From Gemmataceae bacterium (GTDB taxonomy: Bacteria; Planctomycetota; Planctomycetia; Gemmatales; Gemmataceae), in assembly GCA_025055795.1 (NCBI GenBank), contig JANWVV010000002.1, positions 62,001-126,000 of the forward strand: DNA of 64,000 nucleotides, given 5' to 3'. Positions 17,975 to 28,883 of the stretch are shown piece by piece. How positions within the stretch are numbered: the first letter of the stretch is position 1; each line of letters begins with the position of its first letter. The notes below the pieces were generated by a model. The model was not told the origin of the DNA and made no database searches. It saw nothing but the letters and a program-made list of their open reading frames with translations. The position numbers and the translations under genes were made by a program.

Positions 17975-18697
17975 ATGCCCCCTGCTCAGCCCCTTGTACG
18001 TGTCCGCAATCTGTACAAGTCATTTACGCGTGGCAGTGAAACGATCGACGTTTTACAAGACCTGAATCTGGACGTTGGCCAGGCCGAATTTCTGGCTCTG
18101 ATGGGTCCCTCCGGTTCCGGCAAAACCACCCTACTTAATCTGATTGCCGGTCTGGATCAGCCCACCTCCGGCACAATCATGGTCGGCGACAACGTTATTT
18201 CAGAGATGTCCGAAAGTGAACTGGCCCGCTGGCGTACCCGGCACGTTGGTTTTGTTTTTCAGTTCTACTATCTACTACCGGTCCTGACCGCCTACGAAAA
18301 CGTGGAATTGCCCTTGCTGTTACTTCCCTTAAGCCGCCAGCAACGCCGCAAACAGGTCGAAACAGCGTTGGAACTAGTTGGTCTGAGCCATCGCATGCAT
18401 CATCGACCCGGGCAACTGTCCGGTGGCCAGCAGCAACGCGTTGGCATTGCCCGCGCCATCGTCACCGATCCCGAACTGATCGTTGCCGACGAACCGACCG
18501 GTGACCTTGATACCCGCAGCGCCAACGAGATCCTGACCCTGTTGGACACGCTACGGTCCCAATTAGGCAAAACCATCATCATGGTAACTCACGACCCCAA
18601 GGCTGCTGCCCGCGCCCAGCGGGTTTTACACCTGGAAAAAGGGCAATTGGTCCACGATACGGCTGCTGCCCCACTACTAGCAGCACAAGCCTCATAG
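17975..18697 (+). CDS. ABC exporter ATPase, MacB/LolD family
   Basis: A 240-residue ATP-binding protein. Motifs are Walker A ([16 protein letters not shown]), Q-loop ([20 protein letters not shown], the FQFYYLLP form typical of LolD/MacB ATPases), signature [16 protein letters not shown], Walker [11 protein letters not shown] and switch histidine VTHDPKA. It is a free-standing ATPase expected to energise the two FtsX-type permeases encoded just downstream. The gap after the adaptor is about 110 bases and that before the first permease 285, so the operon is looser here than at the tetR-adaptor junction. Confidence 0.93.
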   Translation: MPPAQPLVRVRNLYKSFTRGSETIDVLQDLNLDVGQAEFLALMGPSGSGKTTLLNLIAGLDQPTSGTIMVGDNVISEMSESELARWRTRHVGFVFQFYYLLPVLTAYENVELPLLLLPLSRQQRRKQVETALELVGLSHRMHHRPGQLSGGQQQRVGIARAIVTDPELIVADEPTGDLDTRSANEILTLLDTLRSQLGKTIIMVTHDPKAAARAQRVLHLEKGQLVHDTAAAPLLAAQAS

Positions 18698-18982
18698 TTG
18701 CTAGCTCTGCCCCATTCAGGCTTGGGCACCATACACTTGGTGGCATGGCTCCCTTGGAACCTAACCGTCGGTTTTTACAAACAACGCACCGCTGGCGACC
18801 TTGCATGGAACACCCGCTTTCAACCTAGATGTTGGCTCTGAAGAAACTCCTGACCGCATCATGGCAATCGACTTGCTTGACTCATGCTGCTGACCACTTG
18901 TAGCTCGGCCTGGCCACTAGAGGAATAAGCAATCCCCTGCCTCGATGAACGAATCGCATGCCACTATGCAGGAGACCGCCTC

Positions 18983-20452
18983 ATGATGTACGGCTTGCCT
19001 GTCGATTTCGTACCCACTGGCTACGACCCCTCTTTGTTCATGCTGGCAGGCTACCTGCTGGGCTTGCTGGCTACGCTGATTCTTGGAGCCATCGTCCTGG
19101 GCATCCTGACTTTGCCGGCTTTCTTTCTGGTGCTGTTTGGAGTCGAGCAACTTGCCAGTGTTGTAGCTCACCTGAGTGGTGCTTTTGCCGCCAAACTTGT
19201 GGTGATCATGTTCCGCGGCTTGCGGCGGGCCCCGTTACGGACTTCCTTGACGTACGTCGCCCTGTTCTCTCTTACCTTCGTGCTATGTCTGATTTACGCC
19301 GTTTTATTCCTCATCAACTATGTTACTGCAGAAAAAGAAGCGAATTTTAAGGCGATTGTTACCCACAAAACACTTATCCCCAGTCAGATGCCGCCTGGCT
19401 ACTACGAAGAGTTCAAACGCGTCTGTCTGGAGGAACTTCCGCCGGAATTACGCCCCGTCAACGGCGATCTGGACCTGATGAGCTGGTCTTTCGTTCTGAC
19501 CACCACGGATAAAACCAACCCCCGTCGTGATGCGTTGATCTTCTTGTTTGCCCTCGAGCCCAACAAGGTCCTGACCATGATGGATGGGCTGGAGGAACTG
19601 ACCGGCGACGAACGGCAGCAACTGCAAGCGGCCGCCGATGAGATGATGCGCAATCCCCAGGCCATTGTCATGAGTAAACGACAGCTCAAAACTTTGAATC
19701 TGCAAGTAGGTCAGCGGGTCAAATCGTATGGTATGAATTACCCCAATCTGACCTTTGAATTCGAGATTATCGGCGAACTGCCTGAAGGACGCTACGAAGG
19801 CGTCGCCTTCATGAACCGGGTTTACCTGCTCCAGTTGCTCGACGCCTATCGCAACGACCGTACGGTGAACAAGACAGGGGAACCACATCCGATGGCGGAA
19901 AAATGCGTCAATCTGATGTGGGTCCGGCTGCCTAACCGTATGGCCTTCGAGCGACTGAGTGCTCTGATCAATGATCCCAAATATTTCGGCAAGGTACCGA
20001 TCAAGATGGAGACGGCTTCCAGCGGCATCGGCAGCTGGCTGGCCGCCTACAAGGACATCTTCTGGGGCATGAAGTACATCCTCGTACCGGCCATGATTGC
20101 CATCATGAGCCTGGTGGTAGCTAACGCTATCAGCATTTCGGTGCGGGAACGCCGCACGGAAATGGCCGTGCTGAAAGTGCTCGGTTTCCAGCCGCGCCAC
20201 GTGCTGGCCTTGGTGCTGGGGGAGGCGTTGCTGGTGGGCTTTCTGGCCGGCATCATGAGCAGCGGACTGGCCTGGGGTGCCCTAGGCAGTTTCAAATTCC
20301 AGATTATGTTTTTTGGCTCCTTTTTCGTTCCCGTGCAATCACTGATTTATGCCCCGGCGTTGGGAATGACGGTAGCCGTAGCCGGTAGCATTGGCCCCGC
20401 CTGGAACGCCAAAAACGTCAAGGTAGCTGAAGTGTTTGCCCGTTTGAGCTGA
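18983..20452 (+). CDS. FtsX/MacB-type ABC permease, 489 residues
   Basis: An inner-membrane permease starting at ATGATG with AGGAGA upstream. It has a hydrophobic N-terminal segment (SLFMLAGYLLGLLATLILGA), a further helix at LTYVALFSLTFVLCLIYAVL, and a large extracytoplasmic region (about 110-340). The C-terminal FtsX domain follows with three helices (YILVPAMIAIMSLVVANAIS, VLALVLGEALLVGFLAG, and a final one). VRERRTEMAVLKVLGFQPRH is the conserved FtsX cytosolic motif. It probably pairs with the second permease to form a heterodimer over the shared ATPase. Confidence 0.88.
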   Translation: MMYGLPVDFVPTGYDPSLFMLAGYLLGLLATLILGAIVLGILTLPAFFLVLFGVEQLASVVAHLSGAFAAKLVVIMFRGLRRAPLRTSLTYVALFSLTFVLCLIYAVLFLINYVTAEKEANFKAIVTHKTLIPSQMPPGYYEEFKRVCLEELPPELRPVNGDLDLMSWSFVLTTTDKTNPRRDALIFLFALEPNKVLTMMDGLEELTGDERQQLQAAADEMMRNPQAIVMSKRQLKTLNLQVGQRVKSYGMNYPNLTFEFEIIGELPEGRYEGVAFMNRVYLLQLLDAYRNDRTVNKTGEPHPMAEKCVNLMWVRLPNRMAFERLSALINDPKYFGKVPIKMETASSGIGSWLAAYKDIFWGMKYILVPAMIAIMSLVVANAISISVRERRTEMAVLKVLGFQPRHVLALVLGEALLVGFLAGIMSSGLAWGALGSFKFQIMFFGSFFVPVQSLIYAPALGMTVAVAGSIGPAWNAKNVKVAEVFARLS

Positions 20453-20542
20453 CACGTGGCCCTGAGCTGACACCCGGGAGTGCCGTCAGAGCGCAGAAAA
20501 ATCACATCGATGCTTCTCAAAACGAAAACGGAGACCGATAAC

Positions 20543-22642
20543 ATGTCCAGCACGGTGGCAACTCCAGAGATTAGACTGCCCCCAACTGGCTCCACATTGA
20601 TTGAATCACTAAGGCGGGCCTGGCAGCTTTTTATGCTGGGTTGCCGCGCTTTCCGCCGTCTGCTCGGTACGCTGTTTGCAATCGGTTTTTCGTTGCTACC
20701 TCTGTCGGTCTTGCTCGTAGCTCTCCCGGCGGTATCCCCCAACGAAGCGGTGCTCACTGAGACAGTGCCCCCGGCTCGCTCACGCTGGCAGCGGTTCACT
20801 CGGCGTGTGTTCGCCGTACTGACTGCCACTGCCTTACTAATTGTGTTGTTCGCGTTTGCCTTGGAAGTAGTCGCCCGCCTGCAGCTACCGAAGGGGAGCC
20901 AACTGGGAATCGTGGCCAAAAAGCTGCTCAGCTACTCGGTGGCCGACTTCGTCCCTGATGACCCGCCACCAGCGGACCTGCCGCCGGGCAAGGTATGGTT
21001 GACAGCACCGGAACTACTCGAACGGCGTGCCATCTTGCGCAAGGTGGCCGCCCGACAAAACCTCGGCCCGATGGAAAAGCGGGAAACGGAGGAACGCCTA
21101 GCTGAAGTAGAAGCGGAAATCGAACGCCGTCTGCCCCAATCACCCCGCCTACGCCTGATGCTCGATCCCGAGCTGGCCCCCCTTCTGGCCGTACCCCTAT
21201 GGCAACTGATGCCACGCTTGCTCATTGAACAGTGGCCGTTTGTGCTGCTCGTGATGTACGCGATGGACCTGGTCCTACTGCTTTTTATTGGACGAGTTCC
21301 CTTGGCTTACAATTTCCGCTACCTGTGGGTCCGCAAACGGGATACCTTTCTGACCAGCTTTGCCTTCACGGTGGTGGTTGCCCTTGTTATCATCCTGCTG
21401 GCGTTTGTCAACGGAATGTACAAGCTCAACGAGAGCACCGGCGTGCCGGGAAACGTCCTGGTGTTGTCCGAGGGATCGACCGACGAGCTATTCAGTAATC
21501 TGGCCCGCGGGGATGCGGACAATGTGGAACGGGTGGTTATTCAAGCGGACCAGTGGGGGCGGCCCCTCGGCCCAGTAGGAGTCGCCCGGGCACGGATCGC
21601 ACCCGATGGAACCATCGAACGGTTGCCTGCGGATGCCCCCTTGGATCTGCCCGGGGCCGTTTACCTGGCCAGTCGCGAGGCGTACCTGGTCATGAACCAA
21701 GCGGTGCCCACCAAGCCCGGCGAATTCCCCCGTCGCCGCTTCCTGCAGATGCGGGCCTTTCAGGACGTACGAATCGGTGCCGCGGTCCACAATATCCAAC
21801 TGGAACCCGGGGGCACCTGGTTTACCACTAATTCCATCGATCCAGGACCACCCGCCCCTGACGGTCGACAATACCTACAATGCACCCTCGGTCAGGGAGT
21901 GGCTGCCATTCTGGGCGAAGATGTCGGCAAAAAACGCCTGGAAGTTGGTGACACCTTCGAAGTAGGCGACCGCTATTGGAAGGTCGTCGGCATTATGCAG
22001 ACCGGCGGAACCGCCTACGGCTCGGAAATCTGGACGGGAAGCGATAATCCGGTCGTTCGGGCCAGCGGCAAGGGCGACAAGTTTACCACACTGGTGTTGC
22101 GTATGGCCGACGATTCCGAAACCAGCGCCAAGGCCATGGCCTGGTACCTCAACGAGGTCTACGAGCAAGCCAAGCTCAAAGCCTTTGCCGAGCCGGATTA
22201 CTACCGTGAACTGACGCGGACCAACGAGCAATTCCTCTCGGCTATCGTACTTGTCGCGATCATCATGGCAGTGGGCGGAGTCTTTGGGGTAATGAATACT
22301 ATGTTCGCCTCGATCGCCGCCCGCATCAAAGAAGTGGGAGTGCTCCGCATCCTCGGTTTCAAACGCTGGCAGATTCTTATCTCCTTCATGATCGAGTCGC
22401 TGGCGATTGCCGTGGTAGGCGGCACTCTCGGCTGCTGCCTGGGACTGCTAGCCGATGGCTGGGAAGCATCTAGCACCCTTTCGGGCGGCCAGGGAGGTGG
22501 CAAAAGCGTCACCCTAACCATGATTGTGGATGGACCCATCCTAGCAGCCGGGTTCCTCTTTACCCTGATCATGGGAAGACTAGGTGGCCTGGTGCCTGCC
22601 CTTTCTGCGATGCGGCTGAACATCCTTGAATCACTCCGCTAA
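20543..22642 (+). CDS. FtsX/MacB-type ABC permease with long N-terminal region
   Basis: The protein has 699 residues if started at the ATG at 20543, which has GGAG nine bases upstream; ATGs at 20480 and 20510 in the same frame are weaker. Two hydrophobic segments near the N-terminus (FAIGFSLLPLSVLLVALPAV, VLTATALLIVLFAFALEVVA) and one near residue 230 precede the usual N-terminal FtsX helix (FLTSFAFTVVVALVIILLAF). A periplasmic domain follows, then the FtsX core (SAIVLVAIIMAVGGVFGVMN, RIKEVGVLRILGFKRWQILI). About 250 extra N-terminal residues, including a charged helical stretch, distinguish it from MacB-type proteins. It ends the exporter operon. Confidence 0.88.
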   Translation: MSSTVATPEIRLPPTGSTLIESLRRAWQLFMLGCRAFRRLLGTLFAIGFSLLPLSVLLVALPAVSPNEAVLTETVPPARSRWQRFTRRVFAVLTATALLIVLFAFALEVVARLQLPKGSQLGIVAKKLLSYSVADFVPDDPPPADLPPGKVWLTAPELLERRAILRKVAARQNLGPMEKRETEERLAEVEAEIERRLPQSPRLRLMLDPELAPLLAVPLWQLMPRLLIEQWPFVLLVMYAMDLVLLLFIGRVPLAYNFRYLWVRKRDTFLTSFAFTVVVALVIILLAFVNGMYKLNESTGVPGNVLVLSEGSTDELFSNLARGDADNVERVVIQADQWGRPLGPVGVARARIAPDGTIERLPADAPLDLPGAVYLASREAYLVMNQAVPTKPGEFPRRRFLQMRAFQDVRIGAAVHNIQLEPGGTWFTTNSIDPGPPAPDGRQYLQCTLGQGVAAILGEDVGKKRLEVGDTFEVGDRYWKVVGIMQTGGTAYGSEIWTGSDNPVVRASGKGDKFTTLVLRMADDSETSAKAMAWYLNEVYEQAKLKAFAEPDYYRELTRTNEQFLSAIVLVAIIMAVGGVFGVMNTMFASIAARIKEVGVLRILGFKRWQILISFMIESLAIAVVGGTLGCCLGLLADGWEASSTLSGGQGGGKSVTLTMIVDGPILAAGFLFTLIMGRLGGLVPALSAMRLNILESLR

Positions 22643-22828
22643 ACCAAGAGGGTCTCTCAACAAGTTTCGGACGAACCTGGCAGGCTGTATCGGCCCTCTG
22701 GCGGTTGCCATCAGTAACGTGCCTAACAGATACGAGGTTGGCTACCCCTCTAAAACGGCGGCGAGGACGTAACCAGGTGTTAAAATGCGTTGAGACATCT
22801 ATCTCCTGGCCTGTTAGAGGTGTTAATT

Positions 22829-22981
22829 ATGACCATCGAAGCGTCTACAACCGGTCCGGACCCAACCCTAGATGCTAGCCCATGGTATGTTCAGGCAGCC
22901 CTGGTACTTTTCACTGTTTTCAGTGTGCCGGCATTAGTCGCTCTACCGTTCTGGCTAGCGGGTTTTCTAACCGGTCCCTGA
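22829..22981 (+). CDS. Small single-helix membrane protein
   Basis: A 50-residue ORF starting at MTIEASTTGPDPTLDASP, with AGAGG nine bases before the ATG. The second half is one hydrophobic helix (VQAALVLFTVFSVPALVALP) followed by FWLAGFLTGP. The ORF-track start 13 residues upstream is less likely. Length, ribosome site and a clean membrane segment support a real small protein, but no family is recognised. It stands 187 bases after the exporter permease and 218 before the aldo/keto reductase. Confidence 0.5.
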   Translation: MTIEASTTGPDPTLDASPWYVQAALVLFTVFSVPALVALPFWLAGFLTGP

Positions 22982-23199
22982 AAAACACCACGGGCAAGCA
23001 CTGCAAACCAGTAACCCTCGATTCTCAGCCCAACCGTCGACTTATTCGGGAAAAACGGATGCGTGAGGGGAAGGATGGCATCGTTTTTCCACTCGGTCTC
23101 TACTTAGTTTTGTTGGGATAACATCGAGTCTGTGGAACCGGGAAAGCTATCATCTCACAACAACTTTCGCTCCTGAAGCGGTTGCCGGGAGGATTATTT

Positions 23200-24186
23200 A
23201 TGAAAACACGCCCTTTTGGAGACATACCGGTTTCGGAAGTGGGACTTGGATGCTGGCAGTTAGGCGGAGATCAATGGGGAGACATGGATGATTCGACCGC
23301 CTTGGCAGTTTTGCATGCCGCTGCGGATGCTGGAGTAACTTTTTTGGACACGGCGGACGTATACGGGCTGGGCAGGAGCGAGATGCTTATCGGTCGCTTC
23401 TTGAAGGAGCGTGGTCGAAAGGGGTTTTTCATCGCCTCGAAGTTTGGCCGCTTTCCGACCCCTGGCTGGCCCGCTAATTTCAGTCCCGCTGTCATCCGCC
23501 AGCACATCGAGGCCTCTCTCCAGCGGCTCGGCATTGACCGCTTGGACCTGATCCAGCTCCATTGCTTACCACGCGAACAACTGCGGCGAGACGAACTGTG
23601 GCATACCTTGCGTCAGTTACAACAGGAAGGCAAGATAGCCCGCTTTGGCGCCAGCGTCGAATCGGTAGCCGAGGCCGACGATTGTCTGCAGCAACCTGAT
23701 TGCGCCTCGCTCCAAATCATCTTCAACATCTTCCGGCAGACCCCTGCGCTAAGCGGCCTGCTGGAACGCTGCCAACAACGGGGTGTGGCCATCATTGTCC
23801 GCTTGCCGTTAGCCTCGGGACTGCTGGGCGGACGCTATACGGTGCAAACCACCTTTCCCCCGAACGATCACCGCTACTTTAACCGCAACGGCGAACGCTT
23901 TAATGTCGGCGAAACCTTCGCAGGACTCGGATTCGAAAAAGGTCTGGAATTAGTCGAACAGCTCAAGACACTGGTACCAGCCGAACCCCCGCTGCCCTTG
24001 TTAGCTTTACGCTGGTGTCTGGACCATTCTGCAGTCACGACAGTCATCCCGGGCGCCCGCAGACCGGAACAAGCTCGGCTTAACGCCTCTGCCAGCGACC
24101 TCCCCCCGCTCCCGATGGACCTGCACCAACGGCTACGCGAATTTTTCCTTCAGCAGGTCAAACCGTGCATCCGCGGACCCGATTGA
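23200..24186 (+). CDS. Aldo/keto reductase
   Basis: A 328-residue NADPH-dependent oxidoreductase with a TIM-barrel fold. The start MKTRPFGDIPVSEVGLGCWQ has GGGAGG eight bases upstream. The catalytic set is visible: Asp in FLDTADVYG, Tyr in the same motif, Lys in FIASKFGRF and His in LIQLHCLP. The C-terminal cofactor region VTTVIPGARRPEQARLNA is canonical. The sequence is closest in style to the yeast YIL/IolS-like aldo/keto reductases. The substrate is unknown and the gene appears to be monocistronic. Confidence 0.92.
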   Translation: MKTRPFGDIPVSEVGLGCWQLGGDQWGDMDDSTALAVLHAAADAGVTFLDTADVYGLGRSEMLIGRFLKERGRKGFFIASKFGRFPTPGWPANFSPAVIRQHIEASLQRLGIDRLDLIQLHCLPREQLRRDELWHTLRQLQQEGKIARFGASVESVAEADDCLQQPDCASLQIIFNIFRQTPALSGLLERCQQRGVAIIVRLPLASGLLGGRYTVQTTFPPNDHRYFNRNGERFNVGETFAGLGFEKGLELVEQLKTLVPAEPPLPLLALRWCLDHSAVTTVIPGARRPEQARLNASASDLPPLPMDLHQRLREFFLQQVKPCIRGPD

Positions 24187-24604
24187 TAGAGCGAACTGCT
24201 ATCGAAATGCAGACTTTTCCCTCCATCAATCGGAGTTTTGGCCGGTGAGCTCGCCGATTCAGTTAATTTGTTTGACCTGACTACTGATTTCACGATAATA
24301 TTCCCTTTTTCCGGAAGCCAACGCTGTTCCCCTATAGTCGTTGCTTCCATCAGGGTGAATGAACTCCTGATCCGCCCTGAGATCTTATCTGTCAGTAACA
24401 ACCAATTGGCGGTCGCAAATGCTTTCATGTCTCAACTAGCCCCTTGCCAAGGCAGCAAAACAGGATAGACTGGCTTGTGAAACTTTTCACAAGTGGCATC
24501 CCGCTCGTATTGGTAACGGCTGCACGCTTTGGCTTTGCAATCAAGTAGTAAGAAGGGGTAAGGGCGACGGGCCAGCAAGACGGACGGAACCAGGAGGGCT
24601 GTCT
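24187..24604. other. Leader region of the act-cco cluster
   Basis: These 418 bases precede actA and should contain the main promoter of the respiratory cluster. A possible sigma-70 promoter is TTGCCA, 16 bases, TAGACT at 24444-24471, about 130 bases before the start codon; it is only a moderate match. No gene is supported, and the 76-residue + strand and 92-residue - strand ORFs have no features. Confidence 0.4.
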
Positions 24605-25270
24605 GTGCCGATCATTTTCCGGCGATCCCGTGACGTCCAAGTGCGACAACTGTTCGTGGGCGTGCTAGTCGGGCTGGGGTTGTTCGTGTTTGCCTGGTAT
24701 TACTACGCCCTGCCCAGTTATACCCGGGTGGGCTATACACCGGAGCAGCCGGTACCGTTTTCCCATCAGCTCCATGTGGGCCGGCTCGGCCTCGATTGCA
24801 CCTATTGCCACCAACACGTCTTCCAGTCGCCTCATGCGACAGTGCCCACGGCCCAGGTCTGCATGAATTGTCACAATCCCCGCAAGGCCCATGTCAAGGG
24901 TAACAGCCCCCTATTGGCTCTGGTACGAGAAAGTTATGAGACGGGCCGACCTATTGCCTGGAAACGCGTCCACAAATTACCTGAATATGCTTACTTCAAT
25001 CACGCAGTGCACATAAACAAAGGAATCTCGTGCGTTTCGTGCCATGGACAGGTCAACGAAATGCCGGTGGTCCGCCACGATCAGCCCTTGTCCATGGGTT
25101 GGTGCTTGCAATGTCACAATGAACCAGAAAAGCACTTGCGACCGGTGGAACAAGTCACCAACCTCACCTGGCAGCCGCAAGGGAATAAATCCATGCTCGA
25201 CATCGGTTTCGAGATTAAACGGCAACTGCAGGTGCAACCTCCGATGCATTGCCAAGGGTGTCACCGCTGA
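24605..25270 (+). CDS. actA: Alternative complex III pentaheme subunit ActA
   Basis: A 221-residue membrane-anchored multiheme cytochrome of the quinol:electron-acceptor oxidoreductase ACIII. One N-terminal helix (LFVGVLVGLGLFVFAWYYYA) is followed by five CxxCH heme sites: CTYCH, CMNCH, CVSCH, CLQCH and CQGCH, the number known for ActA. Additional histidines supply distal ligands. The GTG start has AGGAGGG seven bases upstream. It is the first gene of the act-cco series, and its hemes should carry electrons from ActB toward ActE and the oxidase. Confidence 0.95.
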   Translation: MPIIFRRSRDVQVRQLFVGVLVGLGLFVFAWYYYALPSYTRVGYTPEQPVPFSHQLHVGRLGLDCTYCHQHVFQSPHATVPTAQVCMNCHNPRKAHVKGNSPLLALVRESYETGRPIAWKRVHKLPEYAYFNHAVHINKGISCVSCHGQVNEMPVVRHDQPLSMGWCLQCHNEPEKHLRPVEQVTNLTWQPQGNKSMLDIGFEIKRQLQVQPPMHCQGCHR

Positions 25271-25329
25271 ATTTACAGAGCCGCAGCACAACCATACCAG
25301 GCCATAGCCCAGTGAGGGAAACTTCGCCG

Positions 25330-28300
25330 ATGAACCAGCGTGCTTACGTTCGCAGCCAGATAGAAGCATCAGCACCGCTGTACGAGTTTCCTGGTTATGT
25401 CAACGTTCACGCCGGCACGGGGCAGGCCGAACCACTGGATGCAGACCCAGCCACGGCCCACTGGCATCGTCGTCAGTTCCTGGCGTACTCGGCAGCCACC
25501 TTGGCCGCCGCCGCGGGTTGCCGACGACCGGAGCTACCTATCCTCCCTTACTCCGCAGTGCCCGAAGATCGGCTCGGACACGTTGTGCATGGCCTGCCCA
25601 CCTTTTATGCCACCACCCAGCCTCGTCCTTTCGGCTCCTTGCCATTGCTGGTCGAAAGTCATGATGGTCGACCGACCAAAATCGAAGGGCATCCGCGACA
25701 TCCGGCCAGTCTGGGTGCCACCGATGCCTTCGCCCAGGCAGCCCTTCTCGATCTATACAATCCCGATCGTGTTCTGTCCAAACGTTATCCCGGTGTAATG
25801 GAACGGGGAGCACCGCGCCGCTGGGACGATTTCGACCGATGGGCCCGACGACTGACCGACCGTCTCAACGCGGTCCAGGGCAAGGGGTTCGCCGTGCTGA
25901 CGGACCAAGTGCCGTCTCCCTCTTTGCGGCGTCTGCGTGAGCATCTACGACAAACCTGGCCTCAAGCCCGCTGGTACACCTATGAAGCGGTGGACTATAG
26001 CGAGGTGCTACGTGGCACGGAACTGGCCTTCGGTCAACCACTTTGGCCCCGCCTGAATCTTGAACGTCTCGATTGTCTGCTCATGCTGGATGCTGATTGC
26101 CTGGGGATCGATCCCGATGCCTTGGTGCACGCACGCCGCTTTGCCCGCCGTCGACAGCTGCGCCAGCCCGAGGACCGCCTGAACCGTCTTTATGTGATCG
26201 AATCGACATACACGCTCACCGGCGCGATGGCCGATCACCGCTGGCGGCTGCCCGCCAGTCAGATCGGCTCGTTCCTGCTCGCTTTGACCCATCAACTGGC
26301 CGCGACCTCCGCAGGCCAATGGCCTGCCATCCCGGTTGGGCTAAGGACAACAAGTTTCCAGACCTTGCCTGCGGCCCTTCAGTCATCATTGGCTCCTTTG
26401 GCTCGGGACTTGCTCCAGCATCGCGGCCGCTGTGCCGTAATCGTCGGCTACCGCCAACCCGCATGGGTTCACGCCTTGGCTCACGCTTTGAACAACGCCT
26501 TAGACGCTTTACCTCATTGGGAGTTCTATCCACCACCACCGGAAATGCTGGAACCAGGACTAGCCGAACTGACCAGCGCCTTACAGACAGGACAAGTTGA
26601 TACCCTGCTGATCATCGGTGGTAACCCTGTATTTGACGCCCCGGCCGATCTCCCCTTCGCCTCTGCTCTGCAGCAAGCCTCGGCAACCATCCGGCTAGGA
26701 TTGTACCACGACCACACCTCGGAGTTGTGCCAATGGCACTTGCCATTAGCGCATTTTCTGGAAAGTTGGGGCGACACGGAAAGCAGTGATGGTACCCTCT
26801 GTTGCATTCAACCGCTGATTGAACCGCTTAACAGCACGCCAGCCAGCGGAACCGAACTGGAACCACCGCCCAGAGGCGGTCGTTCCGCCCTGGAAGTGCT
26901 AGCGTTGTTGACGCGATTTCCCCATCCCCGCGATGGTAAACCGGTGGCTACCTATGCAGCGGCTCGTTCGGCCGCCTACGAGCTTGTGCGCAGCGTGTTT
27001 GCCACCCGTACCGGACTAGCACAAGACGATCCCCAATTCCACGTCGCTTTTCAGCGCTATAAGCAACTCGGCTTTCTGCCTCCCGACCAGGATCGGCAGC
27101 GGCGTATGCCCGTGCGCCCCACCCTGCGCCCTGTGGCAGACATTATCCAGACGTTGCCCGCCTCTCTGCCACCACCACCGGGTCGCGCCAACCTAGAGGT
27201 TACCTTTCACCCGGATTATTCCCTGTATGACGGACGGTATCTGTGGAACGCCTGGCTGCAGGAGTTGCCCGATCCGATCACCAAGCTGGTGTGGGACAAC
27301 GCAGCACTCGTTAGCCCCCAAACGGCGGAAACTTTGGGCGTCAGTACTGGCGACGTTGTCCGTCTGAGCGTAAACGATCGTCGGCTGGAGATCCCCATCT
27401 TTGTTCTGCCTGGGCAGGCCGACTATTCGATTGCATTGTTTCTGGGACAGTGCGGTCAGATGCGGATCAGCCACATACCTGGCGGCGGTGGCACCAATGT
27501 TTATCCCTTCCGGACTTCCCAGGCTCGCTACACACTCGTCGGCGTACGACTGGAAAGGACAGGCCGGCGAGCCCTTCTGGTAACCACCCAGGAACATGGT
27601 ATCATTCCTCAGGGTCGGGACATCGTCCGGGAAGTTGATCTTTCTGCTGTGCGTTCCGCATCGTTCCATTCGACCCATGCAGCAACGGCATCTCCTTCAA
27701 CGGATCACGCTGGGCGACACTCCGCCCATTCTCCAACCACTTCTGCTCCTTCATCTCCGCCTCTGGGATTAACCCCTGACGGGCATTTGACGGAAGAAGA
27801 TTTGCGTCGCGGCTTCCAAGCCGGTTATGGCAATGTCCCGCCACCTCCCATGCCGGCCCGCGATAAGCAACGCCGCTTCCCGCTCGATCTGGCCCGCCCG
27901 GAACGACTTGACAGCCCCTTCCAATGGGGCATGGTCATTGATCTATCCACCTGTACTGGCTGTTCTGCCTGCGTGATCGCTTGCCAGGTCGAAAACAACA
28001 TTCCCGTGGTGGGCAAGTACGAAGTTCAACGCAATCGGGAAATGCACTGGTTACGAATCGATCGTTATTTTTCCTCCACCGACGGCCAGAACGCCGACTC
28101 CGAGCCGCGTATGATCACTCAACCCTTGGCCTGTGTCCATTGCGAGCAGGCCCCCTGTGAGCAGGTCTGCCCGGTCAATGCCGCGGTCCACAGCCCCGAA
28201 GGCTTAAATCTGCAGGTGTATAACCGCTGCATTGGTACCCGTTATTGCGCCAATGCCTGCCCCTACAAGGCACGACGCTTCAACTGGTTTGATTTCAACA

Positions 28301-28851
28301 AGCGACCGCTCGACGAGCTACGTGTGCCCACCCCCTTGAGCTCCGAAGGCGCTGCCCTGACACGCCAACTACTCCCGGAAAGCTTGCAGATGCTTAAAAA
28401 CCCCGATGTAACCGTCCGGATGCGTGGCGTGATGGAAAAATGCACCTACTGCGTCCAACGGTTGGAACGGGCCAAATATGGGGCCCGTATTGCCGCTACG
28501 GAAGTAGCACAAGGCCGACGTATCATCCCTACGGATCCCCATTATCGACCCAACGGCCCTCCTTCGGCATACCGTAAGCCTGTGGATCCCCACACGGCAG
28601 GATATGACCTGGACCCCTGGGGACGTGTTATTGTGCCCGATGGTCTGGTTCGCACGGCTTGCCAGGCGGTCTGTCCAACCCAGGCGATTACGTTTGGCAA
28701 CCTGTTGGATCCTACAAGTGCCGTGGCCCAGGCCAAACGCCGCGTCGGAGAATACTTGCTGCTGGGAGAGCTGAATACCAAACCTCGAACCAGTTATCTA
28801 CCTCGGATACGGAATCTCAATCCTGAACTAAAGAAGTTGCGGCCAGGTTGA
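25330..28851 (+). CDS. actB: Alternative complex III iron-sulfur/molybdopterin-fold subunit ActB
   Basis: The protein has 1173 residues from the ATG at 25330; the longer ORF-track start lies within actA. A twin-arginine-like segment [18 protein letters not shown] near residue 48 ends in a lipobox-like AAGC, as in other ActB proteins that are exported and lipid-anchored. Residues about 70-800 form the molybdopterin-oxidoreductase-like part, which in ACIII carries no cofactor. The C-terminal third is a ferredoxin domain with clusters of cysteines: [44 protein letters not shown] and CQAVCPTQ. It shares a four-base TTGA overlap with a possible TTG start of the next gene. Confidence 0.95.
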   Translation: MNQRAYVRSQIEASAPLYEFPGYVNVHAGTGQAEPLDADPATAHWHRRQFLAYSAATLAAAAGCRRPELPILPYSAVPEDRLGHVVHGLPTFYATTQPRPFGSLPLLVESHDGRPTKIEGHPRHPASLGATDAFAQAALLDLYNPDRVLSKRYPGVMERGAPRRWDDFDRWARRLTDRLNAVQGKGFAVLTDQVPSPSLRRLREHLRQTWPQARWYTYEAVDYSEVLRGTELAFGQPLWPRLNLERLDCLLMLDADCLGIDPDALVHARRFARRRQLRQPEDRLNRLYVIESTYTLTGAMADHRWRLPASQIGSFLLALTHQLAATSAGQWPAIPVGLRTTSFQTLPAALQSSLAPLARDLLQHRGRCAVIVGYRQPAWVHALAHALNNALDALPHWEFYPPPPEMLEPGLAELTSALQTGQVDTLLIIGGNPVFDAPADLPFASALQQASATIRLGLYHDHTSELCQWHLPLAHFLESWGDTESSDGTLCCIQPLIEPLNSTPASGTELEPPPRGGRSALEVLALLTRFPHPRDGKPVATYAAARSAAYELVRSVFATRTGLAQDDPQFHVAFQRYKQLGFLPPDQDRQRRMPVRPTLRPVADIIQTLPASLPPPPGRANLEVTFHPDYSLYDGRYLWNAWLQELPDPITKLVWDNAALVSPQTAETLGVSTGDVVRLSVNDRRLEIPIFVLPGQADYSIALFLGQCGQMRISHIPGGGGTNVYPFRTSQARYTLVGVRLERTGRRALLVTTQEHGIIPQGRDIVREVDLSAVRSASFHSTHAATASPSTDHAGRHSAHSPTTSAPSSPPLGLTPDGHLTEEDLRRGFQAGYGNVPPPPMPARDKQRRFPLDLARPERLDSPFQWGMVIDLSTCTGCSACVIACQVENNIPVVGKYEVQRNREMHWLRIDRYFSSTDGQNADSEPRMITQPLACVHCEQAPCEQVCPVNAAVHSPEGLNLQVYNRCIGTRYCANACPYKARRFNWFDFNKRPLDELRVPTPLSSEGAALTRQLLPESLQMLKNPDVTVRMRGVMEKCTYCVQRLERAKYGARIAATEVAQGRRIIPTDPHYRPNGPPSAYRKPVDPHTAGYDLDPWGRVIVPDGLVRTACQAVCPTQAITFGNLLDPTSAVAQAKRRVGEYLLLGELNTKPRTSYLPRIRNLNPELKKLRPG

Positions 28852-28883
28852 ACACCCAACCGCACAGCTGGGATATAGCATCG

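Noticed and set aside
19448-20200. 250-residue - strand ORF opposite the first FtsX permease
   Set aside because: It overlaps a well-supported permease completely and has no recognisable domain.
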